Source of the DNA: Symbiodinium natans
Lineage: Eukaryota; Sar; Dinophyceae; Suessiales; Symbiodiniaceae
DNA: 64,000 nucleotides
Assembly (NCBI GenBank): GCA_905221605.1
Contig: CAJNDS010002536.1
Location: 250,001-314,000 of the forward strand
Reading direction: 5' to 3'
In this document: positions 47,869 to 59,659 of the stretch, piece by piece
Layout of the letters: the number at the start of each line of letters is the position of its first letter
Numbering within the stretch: the stretch's first letter is position 1
Position numbers and translations under genes: made by a program
Notes under the pieces: generated by a model
What the model was told of the DNA's origin: nothing
The model's input: the letters and a program-made list of their open reading frames with translations, nothing else
The model's database searches: none

Positions 47869-48717
47869 CTAGTTAGACACACGGCTTCCAGGCACCGTAA
47901 CCAGCAACTCTGCCACTCGGTTTCGGCCTTCCCCACAAGACGGACCAGGCAAGGGCTTAGGCTTCTGTTCGGGGCTATCAGGCAACATGTGTTATCATGT
48001 TATGGCACCATGCGGCCTTCCACATCACGATTTGCACACCAGACCTGGAGCAGGCCACATAGAATTGTCGACTCTGACCATGGGGCCCTGGACTTGTGTC
48101 AAGCCCTACATGCTGAGCGCTATCAAATCGGCGATGGCTGAAAATGTCGCGGGCCACAGGAAAAGAGGAGAGAAAAAAAAAGGTTCCCAGGGCTGCTATG
48201 GTGCAACAATTACATGATTAACAGAGTCTGAGCCTCCTACACCCTAAACAAAGGCGAGGCACTGGTCGGACGTACCCAGTGCATACTTTCGACACCACAG
48301 AACAGTGTCTTGAACGCGACTCCGTGCTAACTAGATCTTCATCTCCGTCTAAATCACGCTCGGCCTTCCTAGCCGGTGGTTTCCCTCGACGTTCCAGAAT
48401 AAGTTGTGCAACCGTGTGGGACCTCAGGCATGCACCCTACATGCCTTTCAACCTTCAACGTCCACCGCTGCCAAAAAAAAACATCCGATGGCCTGTGCTG
48501 TCGTGTGAGAAGGGCCGATCGGCACGGGGAACGGGGGGCCAATCGCCCAAAGCTGATGCTATATTGCCAACTCCCTCATCTCAGGCACACCTTATGCCTT
48601 TCAGCCACCTTACCCCGTGCACGAATGCTGAGCCCGGCGCCCCATGGCAAAAATGAAAGAGCCGACGCCTTCGTGCCGCTGGGATGAGGTGGTTTGAAGT
48701 GATTTGGCTTGCGGAAT

Positions 48718-49010
48718 CTACGGCCCCTTCACACGCCAAACATACAAAGTGCCTATGTCACGTAAGTCAGTCAACGCCAGAAACAGTGGTTGCAGATGTG
48801 CGCTTTCCGCTGGAACCTTGAACCTGACTTGGAGCTGATTCTCTTGCACGGCAGTCTGCACCATTCTGTACAATCGCGCGTCGAGTGGCCGTAGCTGAAA
48901 TTTGCTGAATAGTCCCATCCGTCGGCAAACCCGAGAGTGGCGCCGACCTTCGTGAAACGCGAATCCAATCTGGAACCCTCTTCCCGAAGCACCGTCGACT
49001 TGTCAATCCC
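48718..49010 (-). CDS. Coding-like exons, unknown gene
   Basis: Two segments: REEGSRLDSRFTKVGATLGF (about 48990-48930) and, in another frame, FSKFQLRPLDARLYRMVQTA, QENQLQVRFKVPAESAHLQP and LFLALTDL (about 48910-48760), stop at 48718. The change of frame implies a short intron near 48920. Family unknown. Confidence 0.42.
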
Positions 49011-49369
49011 TTCCCCCTATATTGGAACACCCGTAATTCTAAAAACCCCTGACCCCAAAACCCGATCCCGTACTCGCCCCTATTAAAACCTCTACCGAAC
49101 TTAGGGGGGTCGTGGGGGGGTCGGAAGCCTGAAGCAGACTCTGACTCTGAAAGACCCAAACGAGTTCCTCTCAGTCCCTGGGCTTAGGGTCTCCCAGCAA
49201 GCTACCTATAGGACCGGGCTGTTTTGTTCGGGCATTCGATAAGAACCCCCTTCTGATACTGGGGCAGGGGCAGGACTTTAATGTTGGGGGGACGGGATTA
49301 TTCTTCTTGGTAATGGTGCCCGTGTTGCTGATGGTACCCTTCCGGTGTTGTGGCAAAGGGTGCGATTTA

Positions 49370-49424
49370 GAGGGAGAGAGAGAGAGAGAGAGGGAGAGAA
49401 AGAGAAAGAGAGAGAGAGAGAGAG
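49370..49424. repeat. (GA)n microsatellite, interrupted
   Basis: GA units with occasional gg and aa interruptions. The minus-strand frames here (Ser/Leu runs) are repeat artefacts. Confidence 0.95.
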
Positions 49425-49569
49425 TGGTTGAATCCAGTGACAGGGGCCCACATGCAAACCAGAACACATCCTAAACGCCACTTAACGTCCCAATATGAAA
49501 GTCCCATGTAGACGCTCTGAACTCTTGACTTGGCAAAGTTTGGGAATCCTCGGAAAACGGAGCCGTAAT

Positions 49570-49866
49570 TCATCGGGGGCTTCCGGGTTTTGTTGCGATG
49601 CTCAGGTCCAGAAGACAGGCGGCGAGAAAAAGAAAGCCTCCAAGCGTGTTGAAGATCGCGCCCCAGAAGCCTGAGGCAAGCTTTTGCCCGTTAGCTGGCT
49701 CGTGGCCTGCAATGCTCTTACACGGGTGGACCTTTGGGCAAAGCAACCCATGGTAACCGGTAACCTCCAAGATTCTCCCCACTCCTGGGGGCGTAGGGGC
49801 TATGATGGCGGGGAAAGGACCTTCGAAGAAAAGGGCTTTGCCTCCGAAGAAGAAGCTGAACACCAC
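49570..49866 (-). CDS. Possible membrane-protein exons, unknown
   Basis: The minus-strand frame includes FGGKALFFEGPFPAIIAP (about 49850-49790) and, in the same frame, a hydrophobic segment FWGAIFNTLGGFLFLAACLL followed by DLSIATKPGSPR and a stop at 49570. The sequence between them is less coding-like and may be an intron. It may be part of the membrane-type gene whose exons lie at 50945-51786. Confidence 0.35.
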   Translation of the reverse strand: MVFSFFFGGKALFFEGPFPAIIAPTPPGVGRILEVTGYHGLLCPKVHPCKSIAGHEPANGQKLASGFWGAIFNTLGGFLFLAACLLDLSIATKPGSPR

Positions 49867-50944
49867 AACAGAACAGAAGCCCGGAGCCCAACGACTCGGC
49901 AGCCCTAGACCCTATAAGCCTAGCTCTGCTGGGCAGGAGCCCTGATCTCCAAACCGAGCCCTTGACCCTGTGCCAGACTTGAAAGGTTACATCCCGAAGT
50001 CCCCAACCCAAACAGGGTCCGGGGTCGCCATAAACACCATGCCCCCGAGCCTTACATGCCGCCTGAACCTCTAAAGCCAGCCGCCCGAAATGACGACGCA
50101 TCAACATGTATCAAGACACCCTCCCTCAAGAACTGCGCAAGTGCGTAACCCCACGTGCCTCTTGGCTCAGCAGGCTCTGCAGAAGCGGAGCCTTCCAGTA
50201 AGGCTTAAGCGAGGCTCAGGATGGGAAAGCTGGAGTTGATGTTAAACGCATGCGCTTGCTAAGTGCAGTTGTCTGGACTGCGCAGCAGTGCGGAGACTAG
50301 ACACAGTGCTGTTGGTGGTTTGGGCGGGTACAAGCATTGGGAGTGGGTGGGGGCTGGGGAAACTACGAGGGACATGATGCAGACAAATCTGAGCTTAACT
50401 TTTCGCTGGTTCGAGTAAGTTCAGTTTTGCCGCCTGCCCAGGTGACTTCGGAACAAACCCCAATATGAAGATTGACGGCAAATCTTTCTGACTAGATCAG
50501 TGTCGCTCGGTCTCAGTCTCCCACTCGGATGCGCAACGATGCACTAATTCGGGTCAGTGGCCCATGCGCCTCCGCCCACAAACTCAACTGAAGCCACCAA
50601 GAACCCCGAGCCCCAGTCTCAGAACCAGGCCCGAGCAGGACGCGAACACTTTCTTGGTTGGCAGGGGCGCGTGAGGCTTGGACTCCAAAATCACAGCTTT
50701 GCAGCGGGGCTTGAGGCGGAAGGTCAGTCTACTGCTCGAGTCGCCGGACTTCTGGTGTGACCATAGCCTCTGAAATCTGCTTGGGCGATCTCCGTGTTTG
50801 GGCTTGAGGCGCCTCAGGCAAAGGTGAAGCCTCATTGGTGATTCCCCTCGTCCCAACCTGGTGTCCTCGAAGCCTCGAGAAGACTTACGAGCAGAAGTTT
50901 ATGCGCAAGATCAGCGCCCAAAACCTGAATGGCCCTTTTGCAAC

Positions 50945-51786
50945 CCTAAATGGGAGTGGGATCTGTGGGCGTAATCAGGTTCAGACCTGCCCCGCAAATC
51001 AGGGCCCTTGCACAATGGCTGTTTGGGCTTACATAAGCCTGCGTGCAAGACTTCGGAGGTTTTCGATTCCAGGAGATCGAAAGCCGAGCCACATTCTCCA
51101 GGCATTCCATGAGACCGCCGCCGAAGAACATCAAGGAGCCGAGCTCGAAACTAAGCCTGAGATCGGCTTGTGTTGAACTTGCGCTGAACTTGCCGGGTCT
51201 GAAACAGGTGGGATTGGCCAATCAGGACCAAATCCACCGCACTTCGAGTCATGAGCATACTCAACTTTTCCTGTCGAGTCCCAGCCCTGACCTGGGCTTT
51301 GGCCGGTTTGGGACGTGAATGACTTCACCGAGGCACAGCAAGGTCCATTTTTCTACGCTGTGGGGCAGGAAGGTGCAAAACTCTGCCACCAAGCCCACGG
51401 TAAAAGACATCACACCTGCAGGCCATTCGTCGTGGGAGTTCCGAAGCCAACAGGAGTGGCAAATATGAAGAGTCCCCTCAGCCTTTAGAGCTTTGGGTTC
51501 AAAGCTTCAGGGAACATCTGGAAACCAAGTGCTGCTGGCACGCAAAGAACTGACACAGTAATGCAGGCAAGCCCGAAATCCAGAGCCATCGCCTGCCTAG
51601 GAGGTAGATCAGGGATGCCCAGTATGGCCACGGGCCGCTACCCAATCGCTTCAGATTTCGGAGTGCCTGGCGCTGTTTTGTAGTGCCCAAGCTGATGACT
51701 TTGCAGCTCGCAGGGTTTTGGATTGCCGGCTGTAGGTCCGAAGATTCAGGATCTGAATGAATTTTAGCTCCATCCAGGCTTTGCAC
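50945..51786 (-). CDS. Possible membrane-protein exons, unknown
   Basis: Two minus-strand segments look coding: KVISLGTTKQRQALRNLKRL followed by the aromatic, hydrophobic WPYWASLIYLLGRRWLWISG (51786-51499), and LSFELGSLMFFGGGLMECLE with NVARLSISWNRKPPKS (about 51160-51040). Together they suggest a polytopic membrane protein. Joins and family are unresolved. Confidence 0.33.
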
Positions 51787-52103
51787 GTTTTGCGAAAGCT
51801 AAAGGCAAGACGACTTCAGTGGAACTTCGAAGTGGACCAGTCTAATCAATTCAATAATGCTCCGTAGCCATGCCCAGCTCAGAAGCCCTACAAGAACCTC
51901 ACAAGCATGGCCCTCGGCACACGGTCGCTGTGGCGCTACACCAAGCAGGGACCAAATTCACAAAGCCCTCTGGCCCGAGCGACCTCCCACGAATCTCTGT
52001 CAACATCTTGATAGAAGAATGGGTTGACAGCTGAGAGTTATGTTGGGTTGCTTTGGAGTCTTTTGGCCCCAACAGTTGACTAAGACTACACTCTTTCTCT
52101 TAC

Positions 52104-52349
52104 TCACCCGAAGGGCCTTGCCTTCTGCGCACGGAAGGGATTTAGGTAGAAGCGCTCGGCTTGATTTGCGTCCCTTCTTCTGGTCTCCACGCCCTCACCT
52201 GAGCTCAGGGTTAGGTTAGGCGAGTGAAGGCCTAAAATTTGAGGCTGGACGATGTTGCAAGATATGTCAAATGAGGGTGCAAAGGTTCGATGGCAGTCCA
52301 GATCAGACTTTCGGCCATCGCAAGGAAGGAAGCTGGGAGGGGCCCCCAA
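52104..52349 (-). CDS. Coding-like exon, unknown
   Basis: The frame reads DGRKSDLDCHRTFAPSFDIS and, further on, ETRRRDANQAERFYLNPFRA with a stop at 52104. Possibly two exons. No family recognised. Confidence 0.3.
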   Translation of the reverse strand: MGAPPSFLPCDGRKSDLDCHRTFAPSFDISCNIVQPQILGLHSPNLTLSSGEGVETRRRDANQAERFYLNPFRAQKARPFG

Positions 52350-52653
52350 AAGCCCGAAGCCAAAACTTCCCCCGAATTTACCTCAGGATCTGTAATCGGA
52401 CCCCAAGACTACGTGACTAAGCCTCAAGTTTCAAGCGGTCGCACTTTTGGGCTGCCAAGGCACCCAGGCACTCCCAGCCTCTGCAGGGTCTTGGGGCTTC
52501 GGGCATCTGGCCCTTGAAGGGGGCGGGGGGGGGGGACAACAACAAGAGCTAGGAATGCTAAGCCCTAAGCCATAGGGTAGAGTCGAACACCAATTGAGCG
52601 ATACTTGAAGTGTAGGCCGAGACCGTTGCAGAAACGTCCGCGGGCGTTGCTTT

Positions 52654-52839
52654 TTACTTGTGCGGCTTCGCTCGCAACAGTTTTTTCACTAATCTGACGA
52701 CGTACTTTGCAACTTGAGCTCGGGTGGCATGACTTTTCTGAATGGAGCTTCTTTGAGCTTCTTTGGGGGTGCCTCTGCCATGCCCGAAACTCCTTAGTGG
52801 TGCTCTCCTGATACGCTCGTAGGGGAGCTGAGCAGACAC
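52654..52839 (-). CDS. Basic C-terminal exon, unknown
   Basis: A 61-codon minus-strand frame ending AKYVVRLVKKLLRAKPHK and a stop, preceded by the basic RIRRAPLRSFGHGRGTPKEA. The strong Lys/Arg content suggests a nucleic-acid-binding or ribosomal-type tail, but I do not recognise the family. Confidence 0.38.
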   Translation of the reverse strand: MSAQLPYERIRRAPLRSFGHGRGTPKEAQRSSIQKSHATRAQVAKYVVRLVKKLLRAKPHK

Positions 52840-53049
52840 CCTGATGGCTGTACCCTTCCGGCTACTGGCGAAAAATGGGAGATGAAAAGCAGAACTTCGT
52901 GGTCTGAGTGCTTAGAATAGAACTTCGGAGCAAGACCATGACGATGAGGGCTGCGCTCCACTGAGCCGAGACGTGCTGAGCTGCTTAAAGGCTTCCCCGT
53001 AACCTACTGGTCCACAGCTTCAAAGCCAAAACAAGCCTAAAGTCAGGTG

Positions 53050-53740
53050 CCCTACAACTTTCTGGCCTGGACCATCCGAGTAGTCCGAGTTCTCCTCAAC
53101 ATCGTGATGGTCACGTGTCGTTGAGGACTCATCTTCCTTGTGCAAGGCTTGACGCTGCTGGCTTCAGGGAGCACATGTCTCAGACATATCTGGAAGCTTG
53201 GTTGTTCGTAGATCCTTGAGCGTGAGATGGCCCAGTGCCTGACATTTCGGCTGCGTCCTTCCGTCCTTCCTCTTCCGTTCTTCCCTCGAGCACACGATGC
53301 TAGCTCCCTTTCTGATCCTCGAGCACACCATAGTTTGTGCAACGGGCTGCTACAAAGAAGATGGATATCTCACCATGGGCTCGGCAAGCTAGCGAGAGAT
53401 TTGCGCTCAGAGCTTCCCCATGTGATTGAAGCGCCTCATCACGCCAAGGTTCTGAAGAAGAAGAAAGACTTTGCGCTGTCAGCTTGTCGATCGTTCTTCG
53501 CCTCTGCTCCTCGTGGTCGGCAGTCAAGTTGATCGTTTCCTCAGCTGTGCCGACTGATGCCTTTTGAGCTTGGGCCTTACGCTTCTGGTATGGTAGTCGG
53601 ATTCTCGGATTGTTGAAGCCAAGAGGTCTTTTCATTCCGAGTGTCGATGCACATCAAATAGGTGCAAACAATGAAATTGATCTTGCCACCGACGTAGCCC
53701 CACTTGGTCAGTGCTTCCTTCATTCTGCCAAGATCCTCAC
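53050..53740 (-). CDS. Multi-exon gene, unknown function
   Basis: Coding segments in order: about 53735-53635 (EDLGRMKEALTKWGYVGGKI, then NFIVCTYLMCIDTRN, with a possible GA donor), 53635-53390 (RLPYQKRKAQAQKASVGTAE, NLTADHEEQRRRTIDKLTAQ), 53285-53170 (RKRKDGRTQPKCQALGHLTL then KDLRTTKLPDMSET) and 53155-53050 (QALHKEDESSTTRDHHDVEE, NSDYSDGPGQK; acidic). The frame changes between segments imply introns. No family recognised. Confidence 0.48.
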
Positions 53741-54515
53741 CGTCCGGAACCAGCTCACATGAACACGGGCCACTTTAGGAATAGCACTAAGTAACACGAA
53801 ATAACTCACCCAGCAGCTGCCCGTGCTGATTTGGGTCAAGTCAGCCGGCCGGCCTCCGCGTAGCACCACAGGAAGGAGGAAAGTGTAAAAAAGATCGAGC
53901 CTCGGGCGTTCAAGCCGAGCAGTCCAAACAAGGCACTGTAAGACTGTAACTCCGAGCAAACAGTTGTCCCACAAGTCTGCAAAGCATGTCTGCCAGACAG
54001 GCCCAGCAAAATGCCCTACAAGCCTGCAACCCTCAAGTGCCCGGTGTCAACGATGCACCTATTCTGCAGGAGCCGAGAACAAGAATCCCTCGGGCGGAGT
54101 AACCGAAGACAGGTCGCCTTCAAAAAATGTCACAGCAATCCAGTAAGATAGGGTCCTCCGCCACTGCCAGACCTGCATAGCTGGTGAGGTCTTGGCCAAA
54201 AGGTGTACAAGACCGCTGGGTTAGAACTCACCAATTATGTTGGGTTTCCGTGGCTGGGCACCGTCAACGCAAGCTTACACTGAGCACGACCCGGCCACGC
54301 TAGCGTCACCCTGCCACATGCGCCTCGAGAGAAGGGTACCAGAAGCCGAATCCTGCGACGGAAGCGCGTCGGCTGCCAGCAGCAGGGACATCAATGGTAA
54401 AGGTCAGGGAGCATGAAGCGATAGTAAGCACGCCATCTTCGCTGGTGCTTTATTTGCATAGCGTCGGTACCGGTGAAGAGCATGCGCAATGGCAACAAGA
54501 GCAGCAGCAACAAAT

Positions 54516-55062
54516 TCAGCCATAGTACTCAATGATGAGGGCAACGTTTCGAAGCAATGGTAGCGATGACAATTGGCAGATAGTGGCCACAGCCAAAACG
54601 ACCAGCCAACCATCATGAGGAGCATGCCTGATGTTCTGAGGCCATACTAGATGCTGACTTCTGCTAAAACCTTTTCCAACCCAGGAACAGTCTCGGCCCG
54701 CCTTGATTTCGGTGTACTCCAGGCTGCGCCTAAGCAGCATAGCTTTCAGAGTCGTCCCTGATGCTGACTTCGAAGACAGACACCCGCCCCCTACCTAGAC
54801 GCAGACCAATCTTCGTGCAGGCATTCACTGACCTATAGCCCAACTGTGATAAGAGTGTAACATCGTGCCTTTCAAACCTGCGGCGGAAGAGGCCAGGCAG
54901 GACCATGCTAGCAGGATGCTTCCTCAAGCACTCAGCCTCCAAAGCAAGTTCTTCAATTTGCCGCAGAAATGCCCAGCACCCAACGTTGCCAAGGCACGTG
55001 CCCGACCTCGCCCGAAGCCTGCTTTGGGGTCCAAGGCTCTTGCTACGATCTGTGCCACGCAT
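54516..55062 (-). CDS. Two overlapping coding-like exons, unknown
   Basis: The first frame reads FLRQIEELALEAECLRKHPA and RLGRGRVSVFEVSIRDDSES to a stop near 54730. A second, beginning about 54740, reads RRSLEYTEIKAGRDCSWVGK and the hydrophobic GWLVVLAVATICQLSSLPLL to a stop at 54516. They probably splice together. Unknown family. Confidence 0.38.
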
Positions 55063-55370
55063 ATTGTAGAGTGGTCAATCATGGTCAATCAAGGAGTCAA
55101 GCAAACACTCATCGAAAGACCCTTTCGAAGTTACCCAAAAAAGAAAACCACATCACGGTTGCCGAGAACTTCCTCTGGCTCTGTCTTGTGGAAGTGCTGA
55201 TGCCGGGTCTGATAGATTCTGATGGATCGGATGCTTCAGACGCGTGCGAAAGAATAAGCTGTCTGATCAGCAAGGGCAAAGACTAATTACGAACCGACAT
55301 TGCTTCAACCCTCCACCATCGTTCACCCCTCGATGCCATTTTTGAGTTAACCGCCTGGAGCACTTCTGCA

Positions 55371-56058
55371 TTACGTTCTAACCCCAAAGGCCCAGAGCCC
55401 TGCCCAAGCCGCCCTTGTATTCCGAGTGGCTCCATGGGCGTCTCCGGTCCGCCATGCCAAGTATCGCTCTCGGTACGCCTGGGGCAGGATCCGAAGTGAT
55501 AGGATAGGCTTCAGGGATGGGACAGGGTTGAATTCACAAAAGGGTCTAAGAATCTCAGAACTACACAGGGTGTTGAGGCGGGCTTCGGAACCTAACCTGA
55601 GCCCCCTCAAGGCTGCCCTGCATCAAGAACCCAGCCGTTCCGAGGCTTGGGGCACTCACTACCCGACGGCCCACGATCACAGAGTAACGGTCTGAACAAC
55701 TCCTGCAGCTTAGGTGCAACATACTCTTCCGTCATTCCCATCCTTGTTAGGTCGAGCATGTTTGTGCAGGTGGCGGCGATTCGGCTCCAGGGGCTACTGG
55801 TGGGAAGAACGTCTGCTCAACTCAAAGCACTCCATCGCAGGCTGTGAAGACTCCAAAATTTCAGAGGCGCATCACCAGGCAAAGGTTACCCTGCTGACAG
55901 CAGATTGCGATTGTCCTGCTGAGGATGTTGAAACTGCTGGGAACTTCGTGGTAGGGCGAGGGTGCGCTCCTTAGTCTTGGGGCCTTTCGTACGTGGCAAG
56001 GGCTGAATCCTAACGCCCACCCACGTCTTACTCCCAGCGGCTCGTCCAGTTTGCCCAT
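55371..56058 (-). CDS. Multi-exon gene, unknown function
   Basis: Segments: about 56058-55861 (YHEVPSSFNILSRTIAICCQ), 55800-55650 (SRIAATCTNMLDLTRMGMTE, EYVAPKLQELFRPLLCDRG) and 55560-55400 (SLKPILSLRILPQAYRERYL). The middle segment is the most coding-like. The frame changes imply introns. Not recognised. Confidence 0.42.
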
Positions 56059-57534
56059 GAGGTCAGGCAGCTCCCTTACTCCTCAAATGGACAGTCAAAG
56101 CACCCAGCACCCAAAGACCAAATGCCAGGACACTAAAACAAGGCTCGGGCTTTTTGGGCAGGGCACAGGGCCTTGCTAGTCACAAACTGCGCACAGTGCA
56201 GGGTCCGGCGCTCCCTCTGCTGATGTGATGCTTGCTTCTTAAGCTTCGAGCAAACTTCAAAGCGTGTTCTCTCGCTCTTTCACATAGCCGTGGCAGCACT
56301 ATACACGATACTACACCACCTCCAGCAATGCAAACACAAAAGTGCACCAGCGTTGTTCAATCCAAAAACTCTCAACCCGTTGCCTGAAGCCCAGGATAGC
56401 ACGCAAGAACGCCTGCTGTGGGCATCTTTACCGCCCAAGGTCTCCGAACCAAGCCATGCCTACAGCTTGCTGAGTGGGGTGAATGCCTTTAAGCGTCTGT
56501 CGATTTCCTCGACGGACGCTGACTTCCTGTAAGTCCGCCGACCTGGGCAACCAGGGGAAAAGTCAGTCTTTCAACGCTGAGCAGCCGATGCCACGACGCC
56601 TTCTTGGCATCTGTGAAGTCCGGCGGCCATCAATCAGAGAACCCTGGATCCTAAAGACTCCCAGAAACTCCTTCAAGTCCCAAACACCGTTTGTTTGTCA
56701 TCCTTGCGCAGAGCAGGGACGCATGCCTAGGCTTGGATTTCGGGCCACCTGCAGCCTCACACCGCACTTTAGAGATGCGATACGTCAAGAACTGTACTTG
56801 GTTGGGGCCGGGGAATTGCAGGACGCCCCTCACTCTGCCCTGTGCCCGAGCAGCCTCGCGATGATGCTGCCGCCTTTGCGCAGTTTTTGGGAAGTTGAGG
56901 TTTGGTCTGCGCCGAGTTGGGATAAGTGGCTGAGTTCTCGGAGACTCCGAATCTGCTTGTCCCGGCAAACCCCTAGAATGAGCCCTAGAATGTCAGCTTT
57001 CGGCTCCAAACTTCTAACTCCACTTGGGGCCCGGAAAAAACGGAATCTCCCGGAAACGCTACGCTACTGAACTGTGAAAACGGCCTACACAAAGAATCAA
57101 ATCCTGTCTACCATAAACCCCAGAAGCCCCACTGAAAGCGGGAGGATCGGGTTGACATGTCTCCATAGATGCAAAGTCCACTTTGGAACTAAGGAGATCT
57201 AATGGGCTACATTCGTGCCTTGGGCAGATGGAAAACGTAGGGCCATAGGGTGCTGAGCCGCAATCTGGAATTAAGAATATACTCGACTATGACTATAATG
57301 CTGAACCTCCTTCCTTGATCTGGTGAGCAAGGAAACGTCTTGAAACACCCTTATCGGAAATGTCGGAATAGTACCAATCACTTAGTATGTTTAGCCTTTG
57401 CCTCTGTGCGATTCGCCATCGAGGCAAGGTGCTGCTGCACCTTCCGGAATGTGACAAATCTGCCGCCACCCGTCAAGTAAGCTTAGAAGACTTTGCATGG
57501 GAAAGGAGGACGGACCACTTTGGCAACGGCCCAT
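56059..57534. other. No gene confidently recognised
   Basis: A plus-strand frame of 195 codons (56483-57070) overlaps a minus-strand frame of 105 codons. Neither has convincing composition throughout or recognisable motifs. Confidence 0.5.
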
Positions 57535-57905
57535 CTAGGCCCAGAACAGGAAGCTGCACATTTTTTCGCAACATCCGTGGCCCGAGGCGAAGGTTCCGAT
57601 GAACTCACATGATTTTCCCCCGTAGGAAGCTTCGTCCGATATGGAAACCTGAATCCTGCCAAGGCCAATGTCTGTGTCTCTATCCTTTCCCCGAGCAGAA
57701 ACACCGACGCTACAAGCTCTAAACTGCCCCAATCTGCCCCATGTTGATGCACCTCGGTCCCAAATCAAAACCCACCCTGAAGCTCCTCGTGAACCTGGAA
57801 GAAACCGTTTTTGTGAAGCAGGACCAAACGATCCAAAGGAAAGCTCTCAACAGATTTGGCCCCTGCGCCTTTGGACTAAGGGACTTGGGAGCTCCTTCAT
57901 CAAGC
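57535..57905 (-). CDS. Coding-like exons, unknown
   Basis: One minus-strand frame reads APKSLSPKAQGPNLLRAFLW and FDLGPRCINMGQIGAV to a stop near 57722. A second, downstream, reads LGRIQVSISDEASYGGKSCE and FIGTFASGHGCCEKMCSFLF to a stop at 57535 and is Cys-rich near its end. The plus strand of 57741-57944 is also open, so strand assignment of the first part is tentative. Confidence 0.35.
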
Positions 57906-58085
57906 CTCCGCGTGGCAGGCTCTTTTAGCTGGAGAACGTCTTGATTCCAGGCACGTCGGGTTCTATGAGGGTTAGCACTGTCACTGTCAACCCCAAACCT
58001 TCCTTTGCAACTGTGCGTTGGGGACCTCTAGACGTGAAAGAGCCTCAGGCGCACCGACAACTCCATCTTAGCCCTGGTGCGTCTG

Positions 58086-58740
58086 TCACAGGTGTCTGGG
58101 CAGGCCCGGGATCATTTTGTCGAACAAACTTCGAACATCGTTCCAAGGTGCCTGATGACAGGCGCGGACGCCAGGGCCATGGCTCCCGTCCCGACAGAGG
58201 AGGACTGAGCTTTGAGCCTTTTGGCCTGATGCCATGTCCATAAAAAACTCTAAACTTTGCTGTTTCAAAGCTCCCTCCCTCCATCACTGTCGACTACGAC
58301 TACGACTACGACGACGACGCCGACCACGCCGACGACGACGCCGACGACGACAACGACGACGACGACGCCGACGACGACGCCGACGACGACGAGGAGACGG
58401 TGACGATGAAGATGACGATGACTATGACTGACTACGACTATGGCTAGGGCTATCGCTACCGCTACCGCTACTCCTCCGCCTGCTCTGGCTCCTGCTGCTT
58501 GCCACTGCCTGCTGCTACTGCTATCATTGTTGCTGTCATAATAGAAGCTCTTTGGTGGCCTCGGCCCACGGATCTCCCTTATCCAAGACCTTAGCCTGGT
58601 TTTTGGGACCCGTAGCAGATGATGGCCGCAGTGCTGCTTGGTGCGGCGCTGGTCTCTTGCAGCCGGCGCTGCGCAGCTGCCAGCGCACTGCACCTCGGCA
58701 AAGACAAAAGAAATTTGCAGAGCAAAGTTCAAATTCATCA
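58086..58740 (-). CDS. Coding-like segments around a trinucleotide repeat, unknown
   Basis: A minus-strand frame from about 58690 reads RPAPHQAALRPSSATGPKNQ and AKVLDKGDPWAEATKELLL with a stop near 58541. Beyond the (GAC)n tract another frame reads SLEFFMDMASGQKAQSSVLL and NDVRSLFDKMIPGLPRHL to a stop at 58086. Whether they belong together is unknown. The Val-rich frame over the repeat itself is not taken as coding. Confidence 0.3.
58290..58440. repeat. (GAC)n trinucleotide repeat
   Basis: About 45 imperfect gac/gcc/gat triplets. Both strands are open across it (Arg-rich plus, Val-rich minus), which is expected of a trinucleotide repeat and is not taken as coding. Confidence 0.95.
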
Positions 58741-58884
58741 CGTCAGGCCCGGAAGACTCGAATGGAGTCTGGAATGTTCAAGGTGGGGAATCCGGTAGCT
58801 GGTAGCTGGACGTTTCCACCCATTCTTCACTGTGCTCATCCCAAAGTTGCACCATGTCCTGCTGCAACTAAATTTGCATGTCCA

Positions 58885-59073
58885 CTAATTTGATTCATGT
58901 GCCTCGGCAGCCTGCATTCCAAAGGCCGGCGGCCGGCAGACACGACCCTGCTTTCTCGGCCTGCGCCCTAAAGGCTTCCGCGGACTATCGGTCGCTGCAG
59001 GTCTCTTGGTGACACGACGCACACCCCAAAGCGCCGAGGCTCCAGGCAGCTGGACGATCTGACCTTGTCTCAT
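58885..59073 (-). CDS. Basic C-terminal exon, unknown
   Basis: The minus-strand frame reads VTKRPAATDSPRKPLGRRPR then KQGRVCRPPAFGMQAAEA and a stop at 58885. The Lys/Arg/Pro-rich stretch resembles a nuclear localisation signal. No partner exon was identified. Confidence 0.35.
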   Translation of the reverse strand: MRQGQIVQLPGASALWGVRRVTKRPAATDSPRKPLGRRPRKQGRVCRPPAFGMQAAEAHESN

Positions 59074-59238
59074 TCAGGGTGTGGCAGCTTCTTACAAGGC
59101 CAGTCGGCCACTCTGCTAAGCTTGGGCTGGGATGTTCAGCAATTTGGGTATTGATTCGATGTGGGGAAGATAACAGCAGCTTCCCATGAGCCCTGCCATC
59201 CTACAAACCCTGACCCGACATCCTTTGCCCAAGTACCC

Positions 59239-59263
59239 TTAGGGTTTAGGGTTTAGGGTTTAC
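59239..59263. repeat. Interstitial TTTAGGG repeat
   Basis: Three perfect TTTAGGG-type units (agggtttagggtttagggtt), opposite in orientation to the block at 38193-38282. Confidence 0.85.
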
Positions 59264-59659
59264 TATTTTGAGTTTAGGGGAGGTGGAAAACTCCAGAGAG
59301 CACAAGACTCTGAGCCGATGGCTCTTGGCCTGCGTTCGCGCTGCGCCCACGCCTGCTCCTGTCCCCACGTGTCTGGTCAGGGCTTCGACTTGGTTTATGT
59401 AGGACGCCCTTTTCAAAATGAGCCATGGAGGATGACATGCGGCGCTTCGGCTGTATTCAGGACTACTAGCACGTCTCAGCAGGAAAGAAACATGAGCACA
59501 TGCTACCCGAATCAAAATGACAAACGGAGGCCGAGAATTACTTGCGCACACCTGCGACGACTGAACTGTCAAATGCATAAGAAGCGTGACCAATTCTTGT
59601 CTCCCTCGTTCCCAATGCCTATGCAGCTGGGGCATGTCACAACCCCTCACTTTCAAGGA

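Noticed and set aside
56483-57070. Plus-strand frame of 195 codons
   Set aside because: Overlaps minus-strand open frames, lacks motifs and a consistent coding character.
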